A stretch of DNA of 64,000 nt, from the NCBI GenBank assembly GCA_016715325.1, contig JADKAL010000014.1:310001-374000 (forward strand), read 5' to 3'. Both the position numbers and the translations under genes were made by a program. The notes beneath the pieces are model-generated. The model searched no databases and was not told the DNA's origin. It saw only the letters and a program-made list of their open reading frames with translations. Origin of the DNA: Methylococcaceae bacterium. GTDB taxonomy: Bacteria; Pseudomonadota; Gammaproteobacteria; Methylococcales; Methylomonadaceae. Each line of letters begins with the position of its first letter. Within the stretch, counting starts at the first letter, position 1. Below, in pieces: positions 37,063-45,235 of the stretch.

Positions 37063-37632
37063 TCATTTCTCCAATCTTTGTTAATGTATAGACTTCCGCT
37101 ATTATCGAGACGGCAACTACGAAAACCGACATTTCATTCAAATTAAGCCGAGTATGGTACAACAGCTATCGCGAGTTGGGTAATAGTTCAAAAGGTGATA
37201 TTGAGAACAGTGGCGAATTTGCATCGGAAACCCCTAAATGAGATTATCTCAGGGATAAATTGCCTAGACCCGTATGAATAAATTGAAATTTACCCTTCAA
37301 AAGCGGCCTATTGTTAACGTCAAAACTATACCGGAAATGCAGCAAAAACGTTAAGATAAATGCACCGACTTCGAATCAACCGAGAAGTAGAGATGTCCCA
37401 TCCAGCGCAACGCCTAGCCACATACGCCGATCTGTTCGACCTGCCCGATCATGTAATCGGTGAAATTATCCACGGTCAGCTTATTACCCAACCGCGACCT
37501 GCGCCGAAACATGCTTTGGCCTGTTCCGGCCTTAGTGCAAAATTCGGCGACCCGTTCCATTTTGGCCGGGGCGGACCTGGCGGTTGGTGGATCCTGTTCG
37601 AGCCCGAACTGCACCTGGGAACCCATATCCTA

Positions 37633-38755
37633 GTGTAACGTCCTCAACAAACATTAAGATATGATACAATTGGTGTCCATGAGAACGCCAATGAAAATTA
37701 CACTGATTGAAGAGGATCGAACAGAACTGGAACGCTGGGTGAAGAGCCGGTCTGTTGGGGCTAAACAAAGACTACGGGCTAGAATGGTACTGATGACCGC
37801 CGAGGGCTTGTCAACAACGGTCATTATGGCAACGTTGGGGGTCAGCAACCCGACCTTGAACAAGTGGCGGAATCGCTATCTCGAAAGTGGTGTTGAAGGG
37901 CTCAAGAAAGGCAAGACCCGCCCGTCGCGGATACCGCCGCTGCCGACTGACAAAGTCCAAGAAGTCCTGGCCTTGACATTGACCGGTAAACCGGCTGCCG
38001 CGACGCAGTGGAGTTGCCGGACGATGGCGGAGCAGGTCGGCATTTCCCGGATGGCGGTGCACGGCATCTGGCGGGAGCACAAACTGAAGCCCCATCAAGT
38101 GAAGGGCTTTAAGGTTTCGAACGACCCGCTGTTCGCCGAAAAGTTGCGCGATGTCGTGGGCCTTTACCTGGACCCACCGGAGAAGGCCATCGTGTTTTCC
38201 GTCGACGAGAAAAGCCAAATCCAGGCGCTAGATCGTAGCCAACCCGGCCTGCCGATGAAGCCGGGAAAATGCGGGACGATGACGCACGATTATAAGCGAC
38301 ATGGCACCACAACTTTGTTTGCGGCACTCGACGTGCAGACCGGAACGGTGATTGGGCAATGCCAGCCCAGGCACCGCCACGACGAGTTCCTCAAGTTCCT
38401 GAAGACAATTGACCGGCGAACCGACAAAACCTTGGCATTGCATTTGATCGTCGACAACTATGCGACGCACAAACATGCCGAAGTAAAGGACTGGCTGGCC
38501 CAGCATCCCCGGTTCCACTTACACTTCACGCCAACCTCGGCCTCATGGCTCAACTTAGTCGAGCGTTTCTTCCGGGACATTACCGAGGAACGTATCCGGC
38601 GTGGTGTTTTCCACAGTGTTGACGACCTCAAAACAGCGATACAGGAGTATCTCGACCACCGCAATAGCAACCCAAAACCTTACCATTGGACAGCCAAACC
38701 AGAGACGATCTTGGCTAAAGTAGACAAAGCTAAAGATATGTTGAGGACGTTACAC
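37633..38755 (+). mobile_element. IS630-family insertion sequence, complete
   Basis: A 1123-bp element with perfect 17-bp terminal inverted repeats, GTGTAACGTCCTCAACA at 37633-37649 and its complement at 38739-38755. It is flanked by TA on both sides (37631-37632 and 38756-38757), the TA duplication characteristic of IS630/Tc1-mariner elements. It carries one transposase gene and is richer in G+C than its surroundings. Intact ends, intact duplication and an open transposase indicate recent insertion. Confidence 0.95.
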
Positions 38756-38758
38756 TAG
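37691..38758 (+). CDS. IS630 family transposase
   Basis: A protein of about 355 aa. The N-terminal half is a tandem helix-turn-helix/winged-helix DNA-binding region (GLSTTVIMATLGVSNPTLNKW, then MAEQVGISRMAVHGIWREH). The catalytic half has the DDE triad in VFSVDEKSQIQALDR, LHLIVDNYATHKH and LVERFFRDITEER. The start is set at ATG 37691 (MKITLIEEDR). ATGs at 37661 and 37679 are possible. The stop TAG is made from the flanking TA target plus the first base of host DNA, so the element itself encodes no stop codon. Confidence 0.93.
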   Translation: MKITLIEEDRTELERWVKSRSVGAKQRLRARMVLMTAEGLSTTVIMATLGVSNPTLNKWRNRYLESGVEGLKKGKTRPSRIPPLPTDKVQEVLALTLTGKPAAATQWSCRTMAEQVGISRMAVHGIWREHKLKPHQVKGFKVSNDPLFAEKLRDVVGLYLDPPEKAIVFSVDEKSQIQALDRSQPGLPMKPGKCGTMTHDYKRHGTTTLFAALDVQTGTVIGQCQPRHRHDEFLKFLKTIDRRTDKTLALHLIVDNYATHKHAEVKDWLAQHPRFHLHFTPTSASWLNLVERFFRDITEERIRRGVFHSVDDLKTAIQEYLDHRNSNPKPYHWTAKPETILAKVDKAKDMLRTLH

Positions 38759-39357
38759 TTCCAGACCTTGCCGGGTGGCGCAGAGAACGTATGCCTGCGC
38801 TACCGGAAGAAGCTTATTTCAACCTTGCACCGGATTGGGTCTGTGAAGTGATCTCGCCCGGTACAGCGCGCACCGACCGAGCAGTGAAAATGCCGATTTA
38901 TGCCGAACTTGCCGTAAACTGGTTGTGGCTGGTCGATCCCGATATCCGTACGCTGGAAGTTTACTGCCTGTTCGAAGGACATTGGCTGCTCGAAGGGACT
39001 TGGAAAGACGACGACCGCGTACGCGCCTCACCTTTTGCCGAAGTCACTTTGCAACTAGACGACCTGTGGGTGCCGACGCCCCCGCAAATCCAAACTTAAC
39101 GAAACTCAGAGCAAATAGATTTCGCTCATGGTGATTCTGACAAACGCTCTCCTGAGCGAAGATGAAGAATAGGCATTGAATCAAGATCTGTATAGTGGAT
39201 AAAAAAGCCTATTTTCTTGAAAAAGTAAAAAACTGCTAATTTTTTCCGGTTGAATCGTTACAATTTATTGCATTCAAGTTGGATACTTGACTACTTATTG
39301 CTTAGTTTTAATTTTGAGATTACCGTTTAATCACCTTGCCTACCCAAAGAAACTCAT

Positions 39358-39654
39358 ATGCACGTTACCTTGGTCCATGTACACGTTAAATCCGAACACA
39401 TCGACAGCTTCATTGCCGCCACTCAGCTAAATCATGACGCTTCCATAAAGGAACCCGGAAATCGCCGGTTTGATTTACTGCAAACGCCGGATAATCCGGC
39501 TCAATTCATCCTATATGAAGCTTATGTGAATGCTGAAGCCGCAGCGGCGCACAAGGAAACCGCACATTATTTGGCTTGGCGGAATACGGTTGCCGATTGG
39601 ATGGCGCAGCCGCGGCAAGGCGTCCGTTACGACGGCCTTTTTCCCCAAGGATAA
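39358..39654 (+). CDS. Antibiotic biosynthesis monooxygenase (ABM) domain protein
   Basis: A 98-aa ferredoxin-like-fold protein of the ABM/YgiN class. VTLVHVHVKSEHIDSFIAAT is the first strand-helix unit. EPGNRRFDLLQTPDNPAQFI is followed by YEAYVNAEAAAAHKETAHY, the conserved YE-Y and H region of quinol monooxygenases. It is cofactor-free in known relatives. The stop is 3 bp before the iron-alcohol dehydrogenase gene, so the two form an operon. A joint role in oxidising a quinol or aldehyde product is inference from this pairing. Confidence 0.85.
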   Translation: MHVTLVHVHVKSEHIDSFIAATQLNHDASIKEPGNRRFDLLQTPDNPAQFILYEAYVNAEAAAAHKETAHYLAWRNTVADWMAQPRQGVRYDGLFPQG

Positions 39655-39657
39655 GTT

Positions 39658-40851
39658 ATGGATTTTTCATCTTTCTCTATTTCACGATTTCCTCGTATTC
39701 TCTACGGCAACGGCAAGCTAAACGAAATTCCTGATTTAGCTGCGAAATACGGGAAAACGGCATTGTTAATTACCGGCAAACAGTCGTTTTGCGGAACGGA
39801 ACGTTGGCAGTCTTTCACCCATGCGCTTGAATCGAAAGACATGCGCTGGCTGCACATGACGGTTTCCGGCGAGCCGTCGCCAGGACTCGTGGACGAAGCT
39901 GTAAGCCAGTTTCGTCGCGAGGACATTAACGTTGTCATCGCAATCGGCGGCGGCAGTGTACTCGATGCCGCCAAAGCGATTGCCGGACTTTTGCCTCATG
40001 GTAATTCTGTGATGGACCATCTTGAAGGGGTCGGTAAGAATGTGCAGTATACCGGCCCAAGCACCCCTTTTATCGCCGTCCCGACCACGGCAGGAACGGG
40101 CAGCGAAGCGACTAAAAACGCAGTACTAAGCGTTCAAGGCCGGGAAGGTTTTAAGAAATCCTTCCGTGACGAGTGTTTAATACCGGAATACGCCGTCATC
40201 GATCCCGATTTGTTAACGACCTGTTCTCGTGAACTGATTGCAGCGGATGGAATGGATGCGTTTACCCAGTTATTGGAATCGTACGTTTCCATAAAAGCGA
40301 ATCCATTCGTCTATGCGCTGGCGTGGAGCGGGATGACAGCGGTAAAAGAAGGGCTATTTGCCGCTTGGGAAGGCAAAGAACCCACCGCCAGCCACGGACG
40401 GGCGGCAATGGCTTATGCCGCATTGCTCTCCGGCATCACGTTGGCGCAAGTCGGTTTAGGTTCAGTACACGGTTTGGCTTCGCCGCTGGGCGCGTACTTT
40501 CCTATTCCGCATGGCGTCGTTTGCGGAACACTGGTTGCAGCGGCTACCGAGATAAATATCAACGCGATGCAAGAACGCGAACCGGTCAACAAAGCGCTTG
40601 CCAAATACGCGCATGTCGGTCGATTGCTGAGCGGTGAGAACGCGCTAGATGACAATAACGCTAGGCTAGTTTTAATAGCGTTATTAGCCGACTGGTGCGA
40701 ACACCTGCAATTGCCGCGACTGAACAGCTACGGCATTGCTGAGGACGATTTTCCGCTCATCGTCGCCAACAGTCGGGGGAGCAGTATGCAGACCAATCCG
40801 ATTGTGCTGACCGATGCCGAGATTCAAACCATCCTTGAGAAACGGCTATAA
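39658..40851 (+). CDS. Iron-containing alcohol dehydrogenase
   Basis: A 397-aa group III alcohol dehydrogenase. NAD(P) binding is at IAIGGGSVLDAAKAIAGL (near residue 100) and VPTTAGTGSEATKNAVL. Metal ligands fall in LIAADGMDAFTQLLESYVS (Asp) and GLGSVHGLASPLGAYFPIPH (two His). It likely reduces or oxidises small aldehydes or alcohols. The ribosome site is AAGGATAAG. Coupled to the ABM gene. In a methylotroph it could handle formaldehyde, methylglyoxal or lactaldehyde, but specificity cannot be read from sequence. Confidence 0.88.
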   Translation: MDFSSFSISRFPRILYGNGKLNEIPDLAAKYGKTALLITGKQSFCGTERWQSFTHALESKDMRWLHMTVSGEPSPGLVDEAVSQFRREDINVVIAIGGGSVLDAAKAIAGLLPHGNSVMDHLEGVGKNVQYTGPSTPFIAVPTTAGTGSEATKNAVLSVQGREGFKKSFRDECLIPEYAVIDPDLLTTCSRELIAADGMDAFTQLLESYVSIKANPFVYALAWSGMTAVKEGLFAAWEGKEPTASHGRAAMAYAALLSGITLAQVGLGSVHGLASPLGAYFPIPHGVVCGTLVAAATEININAMQEREPVNKALAKYAHVGRLLSGENALDDNNARLVLIALLADWCEHLQLPRLNSYGIAEDDFPLIVANSRGSSMQTNPIVLTDAEIQTILEKRL

Positions 40852-40870
40852 CTCCGAATAAATCAGCCGA

Positions 40871-41350
40871 TCATAACCCCAATTCGCTAAGTCCCGGATG
40901 ATCGTCGGGACGGCGGCCTTGGGGCCAGTGAAAGAGCCGTTCGCTTTCTTTGATGTGTAGATCATTAATACTGGCATAACGTTTCTGCATCAAACCGAGT
41001 TCAGTGAACTCCCAATTTTCATTGCCGTAAGAACGGAACCATTCATCCTTGTCGTTATGCCATTCGTAGGCAAACCGCACTGCGATGCGGTTGCCGTCGA
41101 ATGCCCACAGCTCTTTAATTAAGCGGTATTCCAATTCCGTTGCCCATTTGCGTTTCAAAAACTCAATGATTTGATACCTTCCGACAGGAAATTCAGCGCG
41201 GTTTCGCCATTGACTATCAATGGTGTACGCCAAGGCGACTTTTTCGGGGTTGCGGTTATTCCAGCCGTCTTCAGCTGCGCGTACTTTTTGAGTCGCGGTT
41301 TCGCGAGTAAAAGGGGGAAAAGGCGGACGGGATTCTACGGGGATTGTCAT
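40871..41350 (-). CDS. SnoaL/NTF2-like protein (DUF1348)
   Basis: A 159-aa protein of the DUF1348 group, which adopts the NTF2-like cone fold. [20 protein letters not shown] is followed by [20 protein letters not shown], with [20 protein letters not shown] and [14 protein letters not shown] at the C-terminus. This family fold often binds small hydrophobic ligands. No enzyme activity has been fixed for it. The frame begins at a TTG (41362), but the ATG at 41350 follows a GGAGAG ribosome site. It belongs to the minus-strand redox cluster. Confidence 0.85.
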   Translation of the reverse strand: MTIPVESRPPFPPFTRETATQKVRAAEDGWNNRNPEKVALAYTIDSQWRNRAEFPVGRYQIIEFLKRKWATELEYRLIKELWAFDGNRIAVRFAYEWHNDKDEWFRSYGNENWEFTELGLMQKRYASINDLHIKESERLFHWPQGRRPDDHPGLSELGL

Positions 41351-41433
41351 AACTCTCTCCAAAGTAGTTTAATTGTTACCGTTAATGTAAATCGACAGGG
41401 ATACAGGGAATAAGAATACAAGTTTACCGCTAT

Positions 41434-42033
41434 TTAAGACATTCCCGGCATGCTTACATAACCGGGTAAAGCCTTAATACGATCCATCCATCTGCCTATA
41501 GCTGTATATGGCTGTAGATTGAATTTACCCTCGGATGCTAACGCAACGTAAGGATAGATCGCAACATCTGCAATAGTAACGCGACCTGTTGCCAGCCAAT
41601 TATTTTTTTTAAGATGCTGCTCTAAAATATCGAACAAAACTAAGGTCGTTTGCTGGGCGGCCTCAACATCGATTGCCCGTCCGAATTTATAGTGAAGACG
41701 TAGGCGATTCGGCCCTAAGGCCACTTCATTGGAGGCAGTCGATAACCATGAAACGATCTCTGCCAACCCTTCGGCATCCGTTGACAACCAATGATCTTCG
41801 TCGTATTTCTTGGCTAAATACACCAGAATGGCTTGGCTGTCCCGAATGGTAAAATTGCCGTCGGTTAGCACCGGTACCTGACCAAACGGGTTCAGCTTTA
41901 TAAATTCAGCTGATTTTTGCTGCTTTTCGTTACCGTTAACCTGAATGCTTCGGTAATCCAAATTCAACAAAGACAGCAATAACCTCACTTTGTGGCAATT
42001 GCCGGATAAGGGAAACTCGTAGAGGGTAATCAT
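41434..42033 (-). CDS. Glutathione S-transferase family protein
   Basis: A 199-aa GST. The N-terminal thioredoxin-fold domain has LYEFPLSGNCHKVRLLLSLL (Ser/Cys near the glutathione thiol), FGQVPVLTDGNFTIRDSQAI (cis-Pro loop and SQAI for gamma-Glu binding) and LVYLAKKY. The C-terminal helical domain carries WLATGRVTIADVAIYPYVAL, the conserved N-capping box. It should conjugate glutathione to electrophiles or reduce peroxides. It lies on the minus strand with PNPOx-like and AhpD-like genes, a plausible detoxification operon. Confidence 0.9.
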   Translation of the reverse strand: MITLYEFPLSGNCHKVRLLLSLLNLDYRSIQVNGNEKQQKSAEFIKLNPFGQVPVLTDGNFTIRDSQAILVYLAKKYDEDHWLSTDAEGLAEIVSWLSTASNEVALGPNRLRLHYKFGRAIDVEAAQQTTLVLFDILEQHLKKNNWLATGRVTIADVAIYPYVALASEGKFNLQPYTAIGRWMDRIKALPGYVSMPGMS

Positions 42034-42090
42034 CGATTAATTCCTTAGCAAATTGTTTCTTATTCATTGAGCGGCATTAAAATTACAATC

Positions 42091-42693
42091 CTATGCCTTG
42101 CCCAGTTTTGATTTCAGATCGCTGATTTCCTCCAATAATGGTGCAATCATCAACTCCACTTCATCTTTAGTATAACGGGGCGTGATATGTTGCGGACAGT
42201 TCCAATCCAACGCTTCAATATGAATGACGATACCCCGTTCTACCCGTGCTCGGTACGACGGCATTTCCAACTGCGCAATCAGTTCGGGATCGTCGCTTTC
42301 ATTGACGATACGCGCCCTTCCCCAAATTTTTAGCCGCCTGCGATGGGGATAATCCATCATAATCAGCGAAATACGGTCGTTCGCAGTTAGATTTCCGACG
42401 CTTAAATATTGGACGTTGCCGCGAAAATCCGCATAACCGAGAGTGCGATCATCGATAACTTTGACAAAACCTTTCGGTCCGCCCCGGTGTTGGACATAAG
42501 GCCAACCCGATTCCGAAACGGTTGCTTGATAAAAACTGTCTCGCTCGGCGATAAAAGCCGCTTCGGCTTCGGACAATTGATTTCTTGCGTCATCCGACGT
42601 CTCAAACCGGCTATTTTTCTCACGGCTGCCGTAAAAACTTTGCGCGGCTTTTACGCTCGGCGTAAAGGCGATTTCCGAAAAAGCAGTGGCCAT
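42091..42693 (-). CDS. Pyridoxamine 5'-phosphate oxidase-related flavoprotein
   Basis: A 200-aa split-barrel protein of the PNPOx-like family. SFYQATVSESGWPYVQHRGG then PKGFVKVIDDRTLGYADFRG is the FMN-binding core, followed by DRISLIMMDYPHRRRLKIWG. It is much more divergent than PdxH and probably a general FMN- or F420-dependent reductase. The frame is open back to 42729, but ATG 42693 has an AGGAGAAAC ribosome site and begins MATAFSEIAFTPSVK, the normal N-terminus of this group. It is next to the AhpD-like gene. Confidence 0.85.
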   Translation of the reverse strand: MATAFSEIAFTPSVKAAQSFYGSREKNSRFETSDDARNQLSEAEAAFIAERDSFYQATVSESGWPYVQHRGGPKGFVKVIDDRTLGYADFRGNVQYLSVGNLTANDRISLIMMDYPHRRRLKIWGRARIVNESDDPELIAQLEMPSYRARVERGIVIHIEALDWNCPQHITPRYTKDEVELMIAPLLEEISDLKSKLGKA

Positions 42694-42751
42694 AATGTTT
42701 CTCCTAAAATGACCGGCGGTGTTAGTCACCGCCGGATTAATAAAACAACGA

Positions 42752-43297
42752 TTACGCGGCTGTTTTCAATTCGACCTTGGGGAAGTCGATATCAACCCGA
42801 CTGGCTTTGCCCAGAATATTGGTCAAAATATTCATGCCCACATGGGTTATTATTTCGACAATTTCGGCATCGTTAAAGCCCGCATGACGGACTTCGTTCA
42901 GTTCGGCAGTCGTAATGTCACCCATATTATCGACCAATGACCGGGCAAATTTTACCGCTACAGCGGCCTTTGCGTCCTGGCTAGTTCCCGCTCGATTGGC
43001 GGCAATTTCGGCAGCAGTCAACCCCGCTTTCCGGCCTATTGCGGTATGGGCCGACAAACAATATTCGCAAGCATTTTGTTGCGCCAAACCCACCGCGATA
43101 CGCTCGCGTGTTTGCGGATCCAAACTGCCTTCGCCGGCAATGCCGTGCAATCCCAAGAAAGCCCGTAAAGCCGCCGGTGAATTGGCGAAAACTTTCAAAA
43201 AATTGGGGACGACGCCCAGTTTTGCTTGAATGGCGTCGAACAAGGCCGATTGCTCGGCATTGGCGGTTTCTTTGGTGACGGTATGTATGCGGCTCAT
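42752..43297 (-). CDS. Carboxymuconolactone decarboxylase / alkylhydroperoxidase D-like protein
   Basis: A 181-aa protein of the CMD/AhpD fold. The redox motif is NACEYCLSAHTAIGRKAGL, with the CxxC pair and the downstream His of peroxidase-active members. The first half has GVVPNFLKVFANSPAALRAF and LDPQTRERIAVGLAQ. It is the promoter-proximal gene of the minus-strand group and is divergent from the LysR gene, so it is the likely regulated target. It probably reduces organic peroxides with a thiol partner. Confidence 0.9.
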   Translation of the reverse strand: MSRIHTVTKETANAEQSALFDAIQAKLGVVPNFLKVFANSPAALRAFLGLHGIAGEGSLDPQTRERIAVGLAQQNACEYCLSAHTAIGRKAGLTAAEIAANRAGTSQDAKAAVAVKFARSLVDNMGDITTAELNEVRHAGFNDAEIVEIITHVGMNILTNILGKASRVDIDFPKVELKTAA

Positions 43298-43400
43298 GGT
43301 TTTTTCTCCAGATAAATCAAATAAAGGACTTGTTTAACCCTACCGGTTTGGGTGAATACACTTTATCTAATTTCAAATGAATGAAGAATAGCCAATATTT

Positions 43401-43412
43401 ATAATATATTAT
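43401..43412. promoter_or_regulatory. Palindrome in the divergent LysR/AhpD-like promoter region
   Basis: ATAATATATTAT is a perfect 12-bp palindrome 21 bp before the LysR ATG, in an otherwise A+T-rich 135-bp intergenic region. It fits the size of a LysR recognition core (T-N11-A) but low-complexity A/T sequence could give it by chance. Confidence 0.35.
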
Positions 43413-43432
43413 TACGATAAACGGAATAATGT

Positions 43433-44326
43433 ATGGGCCGCTTTCATTTGATGTCTGTCTTTATTGCGGTTGCCGAAGCACAAAGCTTCGCTGCCGCCGC
43501 GCGGAAATTAGCCCTTTCGCCGCCCGCGATTACCCGCGCTGTTACCGCTTTGGAGGAAAATCTCGGCATTAAGCTGTTTACACGCACAACCCGTTATGTG
43601 CGATTAACAGACGCCGGACTGCGTTATTTCGGCGATGCCCGCCGCATCCTGAACGAACTCGATGAGGCCGATGAAGCGGCGGCAGGCATTAACGCCGGAC
43701 CGCGCGGGCATTTAACGGTTACCGCGCCGGTATTGTTCGGCAAATATTACGTGATGCCCGGTATCGTGGATTATCTCAATCGATACCCGCACATGCAGGT
43801 TTCGGGGATATTTTTAGACCGCGTAGTCAATTTATTGGAAGAAGGTTTCGATGTCGGCATCCGAATCGGCGAATTGCCCAACTCGAGCTTGCGGGCCATT
43901 CGCGTCGGCAGCATTCGCCGAGTCGTCTGCGCTTCGCCCGCTTATCTTGCCGAAAACGGAGCGCCCGCCCACCCGCAAGAATTAGCTGATCACCTTATCG
44001 TCTCTGCAAATGCCGTAACGCCGCAGGTAGAATGGAAATTCGCCGACGACTTGAACGTTCACTTTAAGCCGCGCTTAGTTATCAGCAATAACGATGCGGC
44101 GATTGAAGCGGTAAAGCACGACCTTGGGATAACCCGACTACTATCCTATCAAGTCGAACCTTATCTAGCCAACGGACAATTGCAAATCATCCTGAGCGAA
44201 TTCGAACCGAAACCCTTGCCGATCCATGTGATCCATCTCGAAGGCCGCTTTGCTTCTGCTAAGGTCAGGGCGTTTGTTGATTTGATAGTCGATAAATTGA
44301 GATCGAATGGGGCTTTAAATCAATAG
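43433..44326 (+). CDS. LysR-family transcriptional regulator
   Basis: A 297-aa regulator. The N-terminal winged HTH is intact: AVAEAQSFAAAARKLALSPP, then AITRAVTALEENLGIKLFTR. From residue 90 the periplasmic-binding-like effector domain begins (GHLTVTAPVLFGKYYVMPGI). It belongs to the AaeR/YafC-like group. Divergent orientation to the AhpD-like, PNPOx-like and GST genes suggests that it controls them. LysR proteins typically autorepress and activate the divergent gene when an inducer binds. The inducer is unknown. Confidence 0.92.
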   Translation: MGRFHLMSVFIAVAEAQSFAAAARKLALSPPAITRAVTALEENLGIKLFTRTTRYVRLTDAGLRYFGDARRILNELDEADEAAAGINAGPRGHLTVTAPVLFGKYYVMPGIVDYLNRYPHMQVSGIFLDRVVNLLEEGFDVGIRIGELPNSSLRAIRVGSIRRVVCASPAYLAENGAPAHPQELADHLIVSANAVTPQVEWKFADDLNVHFKPRLVISNNDAAIEAVKHDLGITRLLSYQVEPYLANGQLQIILSEFEPKPLPIHVIHLEGRFASAKVRAFVDLIVDKLRSNGALNQ

Positions 44327-44349
44327 AACTCAGGAATACCAGGGCATTA

Positions 44350-44492
44350 CTCCGAACAACTTGATTTCATTCATGCTCTTCGTCTTTGCTCAGGGGAGCG
44401 TTCGACAACCTCACCACGAACGAAATTAACTACTTGCCGTTCGTAGTGAGATTCGAAGGAAGCCAGTCGAAAGACTTAATCAGAATTTCCTT
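44350..44492. repeat. MITE/REP-like repeat, diverged copy
   Basis: Shares ACTTGATTTCATTCATG, CTCACCACGAACGAAAT, AACTACTTGCCGTTCGT and AATCAGAATTTCCTT with the 115-bp copy at 36.1 kb, with an extra insert near 44380-44400. It follows the LysR stop codon. Confidence 0.7.
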
Positions 44493-45093
44493 AAATGACA
44501 TTACACGCCAAAATGCATAAGGTCTAGTAAGCAAATAAAGATAAATCATCGGTTATCCAATTTAAAAAATTCATATTCAATTGAAAGAGTCCTTTGCGCA
44601 GATATCAGTGAATTCAGCTGATCTGCCAAAAGCCGATTTTTTTTGAATATGATTGTCCTAAATCGTCAATAGTTTGTCGAAACATATCGCTCGCTATTTC
44701 ACCTTTTTTGGTAAAGGCTAGACTCTTGCCCGCCGTATTACCGCCATTGGACGAAATTATTCTCCAAACGTCAGTATCTCGGAGTAGACAACCGCGCCGC
44801 GCTTGATGTTCTCGCTTATGATTAACATAATAAATTGCTACAACCCGTATGATTCAGCTAATACAAGTGACCGCACGTGTGCCCAACGAGGTATCATTTT
44901 TGAAACACGTGCGAGAATTCATATCTCGCTGCATCTTATTTGAAACGCTAAGCTTTTGATAATAATTAGCTTTATAAAGCATAAAATTTAAAATCAAACA
45001 ACAGGACATCATCGAGTTGTAATCTTGCCGCTATTCAACGATAATACGCAGCCTTAAGTCGCCCTGCTCATCGGGACGATTGAAAGTTATGAT
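44493..45093. other. Non-coding interval before ffs (about 600 bp)
   Basis: No gene, tRNA or clear repeat is visible. Base composition drifts between A+T-rich and mixed. A TATGAT at 45088-45093 could be the -10 of ffs, with a poor -35. The interval separates the LysR island from the conserved ffs-dnaX block. Confidence 0.5.
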
Positions 45094-45203
45094 GGTGATC
45101 GTGTTGGTCCTCCCGCAACGATACGCTGCAAACCCCGCCAGGTCCGGAAGGGAGCAACGGTAGCAGCAGATTCGTGTGCCGGGATGTGGCTGGCACGGTC
45201 GCC
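45094..45203 (+). ncRNA. ffs: Signal recognition particle 4.5S RNA
   Basis: The SRP domain-IV core is intact: CAGGTCCGGAAGGGAGCA (GGTCAGG/GGAAG-type GNRA hairpin binding Ffh), with GTTGGTCCTCCCGCAACG at the 5' side and GTGTGCCGGGATGTGGCTGG at the 3' side. The ends GGTGATCGTG (45094-45103) and CACGGTCGCC (45194-45203) pair over 10 bp with wobbles. Total is about 110 nt, as in gammaproteobacteria. The RNA pairs with Ffh to target nascent membrane proteins. It lies 33 bp upstream of dnaX, a conserved neighbourhood. Confidence 0.95.
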
Positions 45204-45235
45204 GCCCACTTCAGTTACAACCTTTTGAGCCTGCA

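Larger units (their letters stand above)
37393..39099 (+). pseudogene. Uma2-family endonuclease-like gene disrupted by IS630
   Basis: The N-terminal half (37393-37632: SHPAQRLATYADLFDLPDHV, EIIHGQLI) and C-terminal half (38758-39099: VPDLAGWRRERMP, APDWVCEVISPGTARTDRA) are the two parts of a Uma2 restriction-endonuclease-like protein. Joining them across one TA copy gives an uninterrupted frame of 193 codons after the ATG at 37393, reading LGTHIL-VPDLAGW, the canonical family join. The acidic pairs PD and EVISP of the PD-(D/E)xK site survive in the second half. The insertion separates the domains, so the gene is inactive now. An upstream in-frame ATG at 37360 also exists. Confidence 0.9.

Noticed and set aside
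45176..45235. N-terminal extension of dnaX across the 4.5S RNA
   Set aside because: The residues are translated structural RNA. The homologous DnaX start is ATG 45236.
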